DNA of 44,036 nt, from positions 1-44,036 of the forward strand of contig CAKSEC010000018.1 in NCBI GenBank assembly GCA_934446355.1. The letters run 5' to 3'. Positions 8,237 through 17,709 of this stretch are shown piece by piece; position 1 is the stretch's first letter; the number at the start of each line of letters is the position of its first letter. The notes beneath the pieces are model-generated. The model did no database searches and was not told where the DNA came from. It was given only the letters and a program-made list of their open reading frames with translations. The DNA comes from an uncultured Oscillospiraceae bacterium. GTDB lineage: Bacteria > Bacillota > Clostridia > Oscillospirales > Ruminococcaceae. The position numbers and the translations under genes are program-made.

Positions 8237-9421
8237 ATGACAAAGGGACGATACGGCGAGTTCGGCGGACAGTATATCCCCGAAACGCTCATGAATGAGA
8301 TACACAAGCTTGAGGAAGCATACGAGTTCTACAAGCAGGACAAGCAGTTCAACGAGGAACTTGACACGCTGTTCAGAGAGTACGCAGGCAGACCGTCGCT
8401 GCTCTATTACGCTGAGAAAATGACGAAGGACCTCGGCGGCGCAAAGATATACCTGAAGCGTGAGGACCTCAATCACACCGGTTCGCACAAGATAAACAAC
8501 GTTCTCGGACAGGCTCTGCTTGCGAAGAAGATGGGCAAGACCCGCATAATCGCCGAGACCGGCGCAGGTCAGCACGGCGTTGCAGCGGCGACTGCAGCGG
8601 CTCTGCTGGGGCTTGAGTGCGAAGTGTTCATGGGCAAGGAGGACACGATACGTCAGGCGCTGAACGTGTACCGCATGGAACTTCTCGGCGCAAAGGTGAC
8701 GCCGGTAACAACAGGCACTATGACACTCAAAGACGCAGTGAACGAGGCAATGCGCGACTGGACGACCCGTGTGGACGATACGCTGTACGTTCTCGGCTCG
8801 GTAATGGGTCCGCACCCGTTCCCGATGATAGTAAGGGACTTCCAGAGCGTTATCTCCAAGGAAGCAAGAGCGCAGATACTCGAAAAGGAGGGCAGGCTCC
8901 CGACCGCAGTTATGGCGTGCGTCGGCGGCGGCTCTAACTCTATGGGTATGTTCTACAATTTCATCAACGACAAGGACGTAAGGCTCATCGGCTGCGAAGC
9001 TGCGGGCAGGGGCGTGAATACCGGTGAAACGGCTGCGACCATTGCGACAGGCACTCTGGGCATATTCCACGGAATGAAGTCGCTGTTCTGTCAGGATAAG
9101 TACGGTCAGATAGCGCCGGTATATTCCATCTCGGCGGGTCTTGATTACCCCGGAATAGGCCCTGAGCACGCATATCTGCACGAAATAGGCAGGGCAGAGT
9201 ATGTTCCGGTGACGGACGAGGAAGCGGTCGGCGCATTCGAGTATATAGCACGCACCGAGGGCATAATCTGCGCCATCGAGAGCGCACACGCAGTGGCGCA
9301 CATGATGAAGATAGCTCCGCAGATGAAAAAGGACGACATCATCATCTGCTGCCTTTCAGGACGGGGCGACAAGGACGTTGCGGCTATTGCAAGATACAGG
9401 GGGGTAGATCTGCATGAATAA
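8237..9421 (+). CDS. trpB: tryptophan synthase beta subunit
   Basis: PLP enzyme that joins indole and serine to make tryptophan, working in an alpha2-beta2 complex with TrpA. It has 394 residues, the TrpB1 type. Lys85 in HTGSHKINN forms the Schiff base, Glu107 in ETGAGQHG is the catalytic acid-base, and GGGSNS (230-235) binds the PLP phosphate. AGAAAGGAAC lies before the ATG after a 14-bp gap from trpF. The stop region overlaps the trpA start by eight bases. A long open frame on the opposite strand here is only a shadow of the codon bias. Confidence 0.98.
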   Translation: MTKGRYGEFGGQYIPETLMNEIHKLEEAYEFYKQDKQFNEELDTLFREYAGRPSLLYYAEKMTKDLGGAKIYLKREDLNHTGSHKINNVLGQALLAKKMGKTRIIAETGAGQHGVAAATAAALLGLECEVFMGKEDTIRQALNVYRMELLGAKVTPVTTGTMTLKDAVNEAMRDWTTRVDDTLYVLGSVMGPHPFPMIVRDFQSVISKEARAQILEKEGRLPTAVMACVGGGSNSMGMFYNFINDKDVRLIGCEAAGRGVNTGETAATIATGTLGIFHGMKSLFCQDKYGQIAPVYSISAGLDYPGIGPEHAYLHEIGRAEYVPVTDEEAVGAFEYIARTEGIICAIESAHAVAHMMKIAPQMKKDDIIICCLSGRGDKDVAAIARYRGVDLHE

Positions 9422-10181
9422 GATACACAGTGCATTCGAGAACAAAAAGGCTTTCATCGGCTTTCTGACTGCCGGCGACCCGACCTTTGAGGACAGCTAC
9501 AATAACATAATGGCAATGGTCAGGGGCGGCGCAGACCTCATTGAAATAGGCATTCCGTTCAGCGACCCTATCGCAGAGGGTCCCGTGATTCAGGAAGCGA
9601 ACGTGCGTGCGCTGAGCAAGGGGATGACCACCGACCGTGCGTTTGAACTGGCGCAGAAAGTGCGCTCGAAGACCGATATCCCGATATGCTTCATGACATA
9701 CCTGAATCCGGTGTTCAAGTACGGCTATGACAAGTTTTTTGAGCGCTGCAGGGAAATCGGCGTGGACGGGCTCATCTGTCCGGATATGCCGTATGAGGAA
9801 AAGCACGAAGCTGCCGATGTTGCGCAGAAGTACGATATTTCGGTGATATCGCTCATTGCGCCGACCAGCGAGGAGCGAATAAAGATGATAGCGAGCGAAG
9901 CCGAGGGCTTTATCTACGTGGTGTCCTCAATGGGCGTCACCGGCGTTCGCAGCGAGATAAAGACCGACCTCGGACATATCATGGAAGCGGTCAGAAAATA
10001 CGCTAAAGTGCCCGCAGCTATAGGCTTCGGCATAAGCAAGCCGGAACAGGCAAAGAAGATGTCCGAACTTGCGGACGGCGTTATCGTGGGAAGCGCAATT
10101 GTGAAGTTGGTTGCGCAGTACGGAAGCGAAGCGCCGGAGCATATCTACGAGTACGTAAAGTCCATGAAAGAAGCTATTTAA
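9414..10181 (+). CDS. trpA: tryptophan synthase alpha subunit
   Basis: Cleaves indole-3-glycerol phosphate to indole, which is channelled to TrpB. It has 255 residues with a TIM barrel. Glu44 in LIEIGIPFSDP matches catalytic Glu49 of the E. coli enzyme. The second catalytic residue, Asp60 in E. coli (LADGP), is Glu55 here (IAEGP), a conservative swap that keeps the carboxylate. It overlaps trpB by eight bases and GGGGGTAG supplies the ribosome binding site. It is the last gene of the operon, followed by a structured repeat and a bidirectional terminator. Confidence 0.97.
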   Translation: MNKIHSAFENKKAFIGFLTAGDPTFEDSYNNIMAMVRGGADLIEIGIPFSDPIAEGPVIQEANVRALSKGMTTDRAFELAQKVRSKTDIPICFMTYLNPVFKYGYDKFFERCREIGVDGLICPDMPYEEKHEAADVAQKYDISVISLIAPTSEERIKMIASEAEGFIYVVSSMGVTGVRSEIKTDLGHIMEAVRKYAKVPAAIGFGISKPEQAKKMSELADGVIVGSAIVKLVAQYGSEAPEHIYEYVKSMKEAI

Positions 10182-10184
10182 GCA

Positions 10185-10291
10185 GCAGACTGGCGATAAA
10201 CCCTCATCTTCGTCGTCACAAGCCCAACGGCAGGCACAAAGCCTAGCCGTTGGGCTTGTTCCTAGAATCTGAGGGCTTCTCTCCAGTCTGC
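10185..10291. repeat. dispersed structured repeat, copy A
   Basis: A 107-nt element that folds into nested helices. The outer stem is GCAGACTGG (10185-10193) with CCAGTCTGC (10283-10291). A second stem is CCCTCA (10201-10206) with TGAGGG (10270-10275). A perfect 14-bp arm is ACAAGCCCAACGGC (10218-10231) with GCCGTTGGGCTTGT (10246-10259), capped by AGGC-ACAAA-GCCT. A second full copy lies at 20279-20384 and a shortened one at 21870-21917. It begins four bases after trpA. It may be an RNA element or a small palindromic mobile repeat. Confidence 0.85.
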
Positions 10292-10301
10292 AGGATATTT
10301 T

Positions 10302-10340
10302 AAGCCCTCTCCGAATGATTCGGGGAGGGCTTTGCTTATA
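10302..10340. terminator. terminator between convergent trp and dapL
   Basis: A 14-bp stem, AAGCCCTCTCCGAA with TTCGGGGAGGGCTT (one G-T pair), has a 3-nt loop. A loose T-rich stretch follows on the plus strand. It separates trpA from the convergent dapL and probably serves both directions. Confidence 0.75.
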
Positions 10341-10355
10341 TTTTCCGGACTGATA

Positions 10356-11561
10356 TTACTTCTTGAAAAGAGTCTTGAATCTCTCCATAGCCTCTGCGGT
10401 AAGTTCATGCGTGCTGAATGCGGTCAGTCTGAACCAGCCGTCGCCGTTTGCGCCGAAGCCTGCGCCGGGAGTGCCGACCACCTGAATTTCATTGAGCAGG
10501 TAATCAAAGAACGACCAGCTATCCATGCCGTTCGGCGATTTCAGCCAGATGTACGGCGAGTTGATGCCGCCGGTGTACTTTATGCCCAGTTCGTCGCAGG
10601 TCTTTGCGATAATGCGTGCGTTCTCCTGATAGTATGCGATGGTAGCCTTCGTCTGAGCCTGTCCCTCAGGAGTGAACACGGCTTCTGCGGCACGCTGAAC
10701 AGGGTAGGATACGCCGTTGAACTTGCTTCCCTGACGTCTGTTCCACAGGTCTGCTATCTTTACGTCCTCGCCCTTGCTGTTCTTCTGGATAAGTTCGTCG
10801 GGAACGATGGTGTAGCCGCAGCGAGTGCCGGTGAAGCCTGCAGTCTTTGACAGGGAGCATATCTCGATAGCGCACTTCTTTGCGCCCTCGATAAGGTAAA
10901 TGCTTCTGGGAAGCTCAGGGTCGGTGATGAACGCTTCGTATGCGGCGTCGAATATCAGCACTGCTTCGTTTGCCAGCGCATAGTCCACCCATTCCTTAAG
11001 CTGAGCCTTTGTGTATACCGAGCCGGTAGGGTTGTTCGGGGAGCACAGATAGATGAGGTCAGCCTTTACGTCCTTGGGCGGCATTGCTGCGAAGCCGTTC
11101 TCCTCGGTGGAATCAGCGTAAACGACGGTATTGCCGCTCATGATGTTGCTGTCAACGTATACGGGATATGCGGGGTCGGTCACGACAACGGTGTTGCCCT
11201 CGCCGAAGATGTCGATAATATTGCCGCAGTCGCTCTTTGCACCGTCGCTTATGTGGATAACAGCGGGGTCAACCTCTGCGCCGAAACTCTTGTAATAGTC
11301 GGAAACGGCTTCACGCAGAAAATCGTAACCTGCGCCGCTGTCCTCGTAGCCGCGGAACGTTTCCTTTACGCCCATCTCCTTTGCAGCCTTGACCATAGCG
11401 TCAACGACTACCGGTGCGAGCGGCTGTGTAACGTCGCCAATGCCCATTCTGATAAGCTTAGCTTCGGGGTGTGCGGCTGTGTATGCCTTTATCCTCTTGG
11501 CTATGTCGATAAAGAGGTAGTTCTTTTTCAGGTTAAAGAAATTTTCATTCAGCTTTGCCAT
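10356..11561 (-). CDS. dapL: LL-diaminopimelate aminotransferase
   Basis: PLP class I/II aminotransferase that converts tetrahydrodipicolinate directly to LL-diaminopimelate with glutamate, the short route to lysine and peptidoglycan precursors used by many Clostridia. It has 401 residues. The N-terminus MAKLNENFFNLKKNYLF, the IRMGIGDVTQPL segment, the SPNNPTG motif and SLSKTAGFTGTR (Schiff-base lysine) are characteristic of DapL rather than of aspartate aminotransferases. The ribosome binding site GAAAGGAAA precedes the ATG on the minus strand. It is a monocistronic gene with its own promoter, convergent with trp and divergent from the topoisomerase operon. Confidence 0.95.
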   Translation of the reverse strand: MAKLNENFFNLKKNYLFIDIAKRIKAYTAAHPEAKLIRMGIGDVTQPLAPVVVDAMVKAAKEMGVKETFRGYEDSGAGYDFLREAVSDYYKSFGAEVDPAVIHISDGAKSDCGNIIDIFGEGNTVVVTDPAYPVYVDSNIMSGNTVVYADSTEENGFAAMPPKDVKADLIYLCSPNNPTGSVYTKAQLKEWVDYALANEAVLIFDAAYEAFITDPELPRSIYLIEGAKKCAIEICSLSKTAGFTGTRCGYTIVPDELIQKNSKGEDVKIADLWNRRQGSKFNGVSYPVQRAAEAVFTPEGQAQTKATIAYYQENARIIAKTCDELGIKYTGGINSPYIWLKSPNGMDSWSFFDYLLNEIQVVGTPGAGFGANGDGWFRLTAFSTHELTAEAMERFKTLFKK

Positions 11562-11606
11562 ATTTTATCTTTTCCTTTCTATTAGATGGATTTTTGTCCA
11601 CGTTAT

Positions 11607-11635
11607 ATTTTACTATATTTCATGCGATTTGTCAA
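11607..11635 (-). promoter_or_regulatory. dapL promoter
   Basis: On the minus strand TTGACA (11630-11635) and TAAAAT (11607-11612) are 17 bp apart, about 45 bp before the dapL start. Confidence 0.75.
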
Positions 11636-11659
11636 CGGCTTTTTTCTTTGCCGGAACGC

Positions 11660-11688
11660 TTGCTTTTTTTCTCAGATTGTGGTATACT
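11660..11688 (+). promoter_or_regulatory. promoter of the topoisomerase operon
   Basis: TTGCTT (11660-11665) and TATACT (11683-11688) are 17 bp apart, 70 bp before the ATG at 11758. Confidence 0.65.
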
Positions 11689-11757
11689 AAATAGGATAAT
11701 GCAGTTCTGCGCCCTGAAAAAGCCTGATACTGCGGTAATATGGGAGAGATACGCTAA

Positions 11758-13743
11758 ATGGCAAAGGAAAACAACTACAACGACCTCGTGTCGCTGAAAG
11801 GCCCCGATCAAGTAAGACTGCGTCCGGGCGTAATATTCGGTTCTGACAGCGTCGACGGCTGCAGGCATTCGGTGTTCGAGATAATCTCGAACTCCATAGA
11901 CGAAGCCAGAGAGGGCTACGGCAAGCGCATAACCATCACGCTGCACCCCGACCAGTCCATCACTGTCGAGGACCACGGACGAGGAATACCGATAGACTTC
12001 AACAAGGCTGAGGACAAGTACAACTGGGAACTTGCGTTCTGCACGCTTTACGCAGGAAGCAAGTACAACAACAATTCCGGCGGAAACTACTCGTTTGCGC
12101 TCGGTCTGAACGGTCTTGGACTTTGTGCGACGCAATTCGCCAGCGAATATATGGAAGTCGAGAGCCGCAGAGGGCAGTGGAATTATACGCTGCGCTTTGA
12201 AAAGGGCTTCAACGTGACTCAGGACGAGCGGGGCTTCAAAAAGTCGAAGGGCGACGGCACCACCGGCACGAAAATACACTGGAAGCCCGACCTTGAGGTA
12301 TTCACGGACATCACGATCGGGGCTGAATATATTGCGGATATCCTGCGCAGGCAGGCGATCGTGAACGACGGCGTGGAACTCGTCCTGAAAGACGAGCACG
12401 AGGACGGCACGTTCACCGAGCAGATATTCTGCTATGAGAACGGAATCAGCGACTATCTGCTGGAGGTTGTCGGCGAAAAGTCGCTCACCACGCCCCAGCA
12501 CTGGACCGCACAGCGGCAGGGCAGGGACCGTGAGGACAAGGACGAATACAAGCTGATAATGAACGTTGCATTCACATTCAGCAAGGAAGTGCAGTTTATC
12601 GAGCACTACCACAATTCAAGCTGGCTGGAGCACGGCGGAAGCCCGCAGAAAGCGCTGCAGAAGGCTTTCCTGTCGCAGATAGACGGCTACCTGAAAAACG
12701 GCAATAAGTACAACAAGGGCGAAAAGGGAATAAAATGGGAGGACGTCGAGGACTGTCTGGTGTTCATCTCGTCCAACTTTTCCACGCAGGCAAGCTACGA
12801 GAATCAGACCAAGAAAGCCGTCACGAATGAGTTTATCACCGAGGCTATGACGGAATGGCTCAAGCACCAGCTTGAGGTGTATTTCCTTGAAAATCCCGAC
12901 GAAGCGGTGAAAATAGGCACTCAGGTGCTGATAAACAAGCGTTCACGTGAGAACGCCGACAAGGTGCGCCAGAGCACGCTGCAGAAGCTTACGGGCACTA
13001 TCGACCTCACCAACCGCATTGACAAGTTCGTTGACTGCCGCAGCAGGGACGTGTCCCGCCGCGAGGTCTATATCGTGGAGGGTGATTCGGCGCTGGGTTC
13101 GGTAAAGCTTGCACGTGACGCAGAGTTTCAGGCGGTCATTCCTGTCAGAGGAAAGATACTCAACTGCCTTAAAGCAAGCTATGACAAGATATTCAAGAGC
13201 GAGATAATCACCAACCTGATAAAGGTGCTGGGCTGCGGCGTCGAGGTCAAGACCAAGGCAAACAGGCAGCTTTCCACGTTCAACCTCGATAATCTCAGGT
13301 GGAACAAAATAGTTATCTGCACCGATGCCGACGAGGACGGCTTCCAGATACGCACGCTGATCCTCACGATGATCCAGGAACTTTGCCCGACGCTCATTGA
13401 AAAGGGCTATGTGTATATCGCAGAATCTCCGCTGTACGAGATAACCACCAAGGAGCGCACCTATTTCGCATACACCGAGCCTGAAAAGACGAAGATAATG
13501 GGCATGATAGGCGACGCAAAGTACACCATTCAGCGAAGCAAAGGTCTTGGCGAAAACGACCCTGATATGATGAGCCTTACCACGATGAACCCCGAAACAC
13601 GGCGGCTCATTCGTGTGAACCCCACAGACGTTGAAGCTACCCGACAGATGTTCGACGTGCTGCTTGGCAACGACTTAGAGGGCAGAAAGCGGTTCATCAG
13701 GGAGAACGGCAGCAAGTACCTTGCGGCAGCGGATATAAGCTGA
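11758..13743 (+). CDS. divergent type IIA topoisomerase ATPase subunit (ParE/GyrB-like)
   Basis: ATPase and TOPRIM subunit of a type II topoisomerase that relaxes or decatenates DNA with the product of the next gene. It has 661 residues. The GHKL ATPase domain shows EIISNSIDEA (Glu41, Asn45) and EDHGRGIP, but the third motif reads GLNGLGLCA where GyrB/ParE have GLHGVG. The TOPRIM domain keeps the metal carboxylates, yet VEGDSALG replaces EGDSAGG and DADEDGFQIRTL replaces DADVDGSHIRTL. These shared departures mark a divergent paralogue, so a parE or gyrB symbol is withheld. Topoisomerase IV is the more likely role. It is transcribed with the A subunit 44 bp downstream. Confidence 0.9.
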   Translation: MAKENNYNDLVSLKGPDQVRLRPGVIFGSDSVDGCRHSVFEIISNSIDEAREGYGKRITITLHPDQSITVEDHGRGIPIDFNKAEDKYNWELAFCTLYAGSKYNNNSGGNYSFALGLNGLGLCATQFASEYMEVESRRGQWNYTLRFEKGFNVTQDERGFKKSKGDGTTGTKIHWKPDLEVFTDITIGAEYIADILRRQAIVNDGVELVLKDEHEDGTFTEQIFCYENGISDYLLEVVGEKSLTTPQHWTAQRQGRDREDKDEYKLIMNVAFTFSKEVQFIEHYHNSSWLEHGGSPQKALQKAFLSQIDGYLKNGNKYNKGEKGIKWEDVEDCLVFISSNFSTQASYENQTKKAVTNEFITEAMTEWLKHQLEVYFLENPDEAVKIGTQVLINKRSRENADKVRQSTLQKLTGTIDLTNRIDKFVDCRSRDVSRREVYIVEGDSALGSVKLARDAEFQAVIPVRGKILNCLKASYDKIFKSEIITNLIKVLGCGVEVKTKANRQLSTFNLDNLRWNKIVICTDADEDGFQIRTLILTMIQELCPTLIEKGYVYIAESPLYEITTKERTYFAYTEPEKTKIMGMIGDAKYTIQRSKGLGENDPDMMSLTTMNPETRRLIRVNPTDVEATRQMFDVLLGNDLEGRKRFIRENGSKYLAAADIS

Positions 13744-13787
13744 TCAGTTCAGAGTTTTAGACTAGATAGATAAGGAAGTATTCTTTA

Positions 13788-16025
13788 GTGAAGAAGAAAA
13801 GTGAAGCAAAAAAGCAGCCCAAGCGCATTTCGGCTTCGATGGCGGGGGCGTATATAGAGGGCAGCGGTATAGTTGAGCAGAAGGACATAGTCAGCACGCT
13901 TGAAGAGAACTATATGCCCTATGCCATGAGCGTTATCGTCAGCCGTGCGCTGCCTGAAATAGACGGCTTCAAGCCGTCGCACAGGAAGCTGCTCTACACG
14001 ATGTACAAGATGGGGCTTCTGACCGGAAACCGCACGAAATCAGCGAATATCGTCGGTCAGACCATGCGGCTGAATCCTCACGGCGACGCTGCGATATATG
14101 AAACGATGGTGCGCCTTGCACGCGGAAACGAAGCGCTGCTGCACCCCTACGTTGACAGCAAGGGCAATTTCGGCAAGGCATATTCAAGGGACATGGCTTA
14201 CGCCGCTTCCCGATACACCGAAGCAAAGCTTGAACCGATAAGCGGCGAACTTTTCGCCGAGATAGACAAGGACGCAGTTGACATGGTGCCGAACTACGAC
14301 AACACCATGCTTGAGCCGAGCCTTTTTCCGGTGAGATACCCTGCGGTGCTGGTCAACAGCAACTTCGGACTTGCCGTGTCTATGGCGAGCAACATATGCT
14401 CGTTCAATCTCAGCGAGATTTGCGAAACCACCATCGCCCTGATGAAAGACCCTGAGCACAATGCGCTCTCCACGCTGAAAGGACCGGATTTCCCCGGCGG
14501 CGGATATATCGTCTACGACGAAGCGGAGATGGATAAGATATACCGCAGGGGCGTGGGTGCAGTCAAGGTGCGTGCGGTGTACAGCTATGACGCTGACGCA
14601 CGCTGCATAGAGGTCACGCAGATACCGCCGTCAACCACTGTCGAGGCGATAATCGACAAGGTGGTCGAACTTGTCAAGGACGGAAAGCTGAAAGAAATAT
14701 CCGATGTGCGTGACGAAACGGACCTGTCCGGACTTCGCCTTGCGTTCGACCTGAAAAAGGGTCAGGACCCCGACGCAGTGATGAACAAGCTGTTCAGACT
14801 GACGCCGCTGCAGGATAATTTCAACTGCAATTTCAACGTGCTGATAAACGGCAGTCCCCGCGTCATGGGCGTATACGAGATACTCGGCGAATGGACGAAG
14901 TTCCGTCAGGACTGCGTGAAACGCCGCATTGCGTTCGACCTGAAAAAGAAGCGTGAGAAGCTTCACCTGCTGAACGGTCTGAAAAAGATACTGCTCGACA
15001 TCGACTATGCAATAAAGCTGATACGTGAAACGGACGAGGAAGCCGAGGTCGTGCCCAACCTGATGATAGGCTTCGGTATCGACGAGGTTCAGGCGGAATA
15101 TGTGGCTGAAATAAAGCTGCGCCACATCAACCGTGAATATATCCTCAAACGCACGCAGGAAACTGCCGACCTTGAACGTGAGATAGCGGACATGGAGGAC
15201 ATTCTCGGCAACGAGGGCAGAGTGAAGAAACTCATCATCGACGAGTTGAAGGACATCTCCAAGAAGTACGGTCAGCCGCGCCGCACGATGTTCCTTTACG
15301 ATGTGGAGGAATCCGAGGTTGCTGCGGAGGAGCCGGTGAAGCTTGGTCCTGTGAACATCTTCCTCACACGTGAGGGTTACTTCAAGAAAATAACGCCGCA
15401 GTCGCTCAGAATGAGCAATCAGCACAAGCTGAAAGAAAACGACGAGGTGGTATTCCAAAGCGAAGTGAACGGCGGCGCAGACCTGCTGTTCTTCACCGAC
15501 AAACACCAAGTCTACAAATCAAGGTGCACCGATTTCGATGAAACAAAGGCGAGCACTATGGGCGACTACGTGCCGGCGAAGCTTGGCTTTGACGAGGGTG
15601 AGAGCATTGTATTCATGGCGGTGACTGAGGACTACAGCGAAACGCTGGTGACGTTCTTCCGCAACGGAAAATGCGCAAAGGTGCCGCTTTCAAGCTACGA
15701 AACAAAGACGAAGCGGCGCAAGCTTTCCGGCGCATATTCGGACCTGTCGCCGCTTGTGGGAATGTTCCTGATAAAGGAGGATTCCGACTTCGTGCTCAGA
15801 TCGTCCGCAGGAAAGGCGCTGGCGTTCAATACGGTGCTGGTGCTGCCTAAGGCGGCGAGGGACACTCAGGGTGTTCAGGTAATGCGCCTGACCAAGGCGG
15901 AACTTTCGGGCGCTTACACCGCAGAGGACAGCGGCGTAAAGGACATCGAGGCGCTGCGCATCAAATCAATACCGTCGGCGGGCACAGCCACTGACGGCGA
16001 TATAGACCAGATGAAGCTTATTTAA
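13788..16025 (+). CDS. divergent type IIA topoisomerase A subunit (ParC/GyrA-like)
   Basis: DNA-cleaving subunit, 745 residues. The GTG start at 13788 follows AAGGAAG. After a basic N-terminal tail the breakage-reunion domain begins near residue 30 (LEENYMPYAMSVIVSRALPE). The active-site tyrosine is Tyr143 in AASRYTEAKL, preceded by the arginine of the usual R-Y pair. Around the quinolone region the sequence is HGDAAIYETMV: the position matching E. coli GyrA Ser83 is Ala101 and that matching Asp87 is Glu105. The C-terminal part from about residue 510 looks like a shortened beta-pinwheel, and no GyrA box was seen, which favours a ParC-like role. It pairs with the ATPase subunit just upstream. 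Confidence 0.9.
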   Translation: MKKKSEAKKQPKRISASMAGAYIEGSGIVEQKDIVSTLEENYMPYAMSVIVSRALPEIDGFKPSHRKLLYTMYKMGLLTGNRTKSANIVGQTMRLNPHGDAAIYETMVRLARGNEALLHPYVDSKGNFGKAYSRDMAYAASRYTEAKLEPISGELFAEIDKDAVDMVPNYDNTMLEPSLFPVRYPAVLVNSNFGLAVSMASNICSFNLSEICETTIALMKDPEHNALSTLKGPDFPGGGYIVYDEAEMDKIYRRGVGAVKVRAVYSYDADARCIEVTQIPPSTTVEAIIDKVVELVKDGKLKEISDVRDETDLSGLRLAFDLKKGQDPDAVMNKLFRLTPLQDNFNCNFNVLINGSPRVMGVYEILGEWTKFRQDCVKRRIAFDLKKKREKLHLLNGLKKILLDIDYAIKLIRETDEEAEVVPNLMIGFGIDEVQAEYVAEIKLRHINREYILKRTQETADLEREIADMEDILGNEGRVKKLIIDELKDISKKYGQPRRTMFLYDVEESEVAAEEPVKLGPVNIFLTREGYFKKITPQSLRMSNQHKLKENDEVVFQSEVNGGADLLFFTDKHQVYKSRCTDFDETKASTMGDYVPAKLGFDEGESIVFMAVTEDYSETLVTFFRNGKCAKVPLSSYETKTKRRKLSGAYSDLSPLVGMFLIKEDSDFVLRSSAGKALAFNTVLVLPKAARDTQGVQVMRLTKAELSGAYTAEDSGVKDIEALRIKSIPSAGTATDGDIDQMKLI

Positions 16026-16038
16026 CGGAGGAAACAGA

Positions 16039-17709
16039 ATGCTCACTGATATAGAAATAGCGCAGCAGGCGCAGATGAAGAAAATAAACGTCATTGCCGC
16101 AGGACTTGGCATTGACGAGGACGAAACAGAGCCTTACGGACACTATAAGGCGAAGCTGTCGCAGAAGCTTTTTGACAGGCTCGCAGACAAGCCGGACGGC
16201 AAGCTTATACTTGTGACGGCGATAAACCCCACGCCTGCGGGAGAGGGAAAAACCACGACCTCAGTCGGTCTGTGCGAGGCAATGAATCTCACCGGCAGAA
16301 AGTCGATACTTGCGCTCAGAGAGCCGTCGCTTGGACCGGTGTTCGGCGTAAAGGGCGGCGCAGCGGGCGGCGGCTATTCACAGGTCGTTCCTATGGAGGA
16401 CATCAACCTGCATTTCACCGGCGATATGCACGCAATTACCGCAGCAAACAACCTGCTTGCGGCTATTCTGGATAACCATATCCAGCAGGGCAACGAACTT
16501 GGCATAGACGTCAGGAGGATACTGTTCAAGCGCTGCCTTGACATGAACGACAGAGCGCTGCGCAACTGCGTTATCGGCATGGGCGGAAAAGTGAACGGCG
16601 TTCCCAGAGAGGACCATTTCCAGATAACCGTTGCAAGCGAGATAATGGCTATCCTTTGCCTTGCCAAAGACCTCGACGACCTGAAAGAGCGGCTCGGCAA
16701 TATTCTCGTGGCGTACACCTATGCCGGCGAGCCGGTATTTGCACGCGACCTCAAGGCGGTCGGCGCAATGACTGCGCTGCTGAAAGAAGCGATAGACCCG
16801 AACCTCGTTCAGACGTTAGAGGGCAACCCTGCGCTGATACACGGCGGTCCGTTTGCGAATATCGCACACGGGTGCAACTCGGTTCGTGCAACAAAGCTTG
16901 CGATGAAGCTTGCGGACTACACGATAACGGAAGCGGGCTTCGGCAGCGACCTCGGCGCAGAGAAATTCTTCGACATAAAGTGCCGCTTTGCTGGTCTTAA
17001 GCCGGACTGCACCGTGCTCGTTGCGACTATACGTGCGCTGAAATACAACGGCGGCGTGGCTAAGCCAGACCTCACCAAGGAGAATGTCGCTGCGCTCGAA
17101 AAGGGCATAGTGAATCTCGGTGTGCATATAGAGAATCTCAGGAAATTCGGCGTGCCGGTCGTTGTGGCTATCAATCATTTCTACACCGACACAGAAGCTG
17201 AAATAGCCGTGGTCAGGGACTACTGCGAGAAGCACGGCGCAAGAGTCGCATTCTCGGACGTGTTCCTGAAAGGCGGCGAGGGCGGCAGAGAGCTTGCAGA
17301 AGCAGTCGTTAAGACTATTGAAGAAACCAAGTCGGACTACAGACCGCTGTATGACGAAAAGCTGACGATAAAGGAAAAGCTTGACATCATCGCACGTGAG
17401 ATATACCGTGCGGACGGCGTGAATTACACGGCAAAGGCGGACAAGGCTATCGCAGAGATAGAGAAGCTTGGTCTGGACAGAGTGCCCGTGTGCGTTGCGA
17501 AAACGCAGTATTCCCTGTCGGACGACCCGTCTAAGCTTGGAAAGCCGGAGCATTTCAGCATTAATGTGAGCGACGTCAGGGCTTCGTCCGGCGCAGGCTT
17601 CGTGGTAGTTTATACCGGCGACGTAATGACCATGCCGGGGCTTCCGAAGCAGCCTGCGGCATACAGTATCGACGTGGACGCCAGCGGCAGGATAACGGGG
17701 CTTTTCTGA
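16039..17709 (+). CDS. fhs: formate-tetrahydrofolate ligase
   Basis: ATP-dependent synthesis of 10-formyltetrahydrofolate from formate, feeding purine synthesis and one-carbon metabolism. It has 556 residues, the normal length. The P-loop TPAGEGKTTT lies at 65-74, followed by REPSLGPVFGVKGGAAGGGY and FTGDMHAITAANN, both signatures of the family. ACGGAGGAAAC precedes the ATG, 13 bp after the topoisomerase gene, and its stop overlaps the start of tsaE by one base, so it sits inside this operon. The presence of fhs alone does not imply acetogenesis. Confidence 0.97.
   Translation: MLTDIEIAQQAQMKKINVIAAGLGIDEDETEPYGHYKAKLSQKLFDRLADKPDGKLILVTAINPTPAGEGKTTTSVGLCEAMNLTGRKSILALREPSLGPVFGVKGGAAGGGYSQVVPMEDINLHFTGDMHAITAANNLLAAILDNHIQQGNELGIDVRRILFKRCLDMNDRALRNCVIGMGGKVNGVPREDHFQITVASEIMAILCLAKDLDDLKERLGNILVAYTYAGEPVFARDLKAVGAMTALLKEAIDPNLVQTLEGNPALIHGGPFANIAHGCNSVRATKLAMKLADYTITEAGFGSDLGAEKFFDIKCRFAGLKPDCTVLVATIRALKYNGGVAKPDLTKENVAALEKGIVNLGVHIENLRKFGVPVVVAINHFYTDTEAEIAVVRDYCEKHGARVAFSDVFLKGGEGGRELAEAVVKTIEETKSDYRPLYDEKLTIKEKLDIIAREIYRADGVNYTAKADKAIAEIEKLGLDRVPVCVAKTQYSLSDDPSKLGKPEHFSINVSDVRASSGAGFVVVYTGDVMTMPGLPKQPAAYSIDVDASGRITGLF

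Noticed and set aside
8123..9301. A 392-codon open frame on the minus strand opposite trpB
   Set aside because: It mirrors trpB, which has all catalytic motifs. The long antisense frame follows from GC-rich third positions, and its product is an Arg/Cys/His-rich string with no domain.
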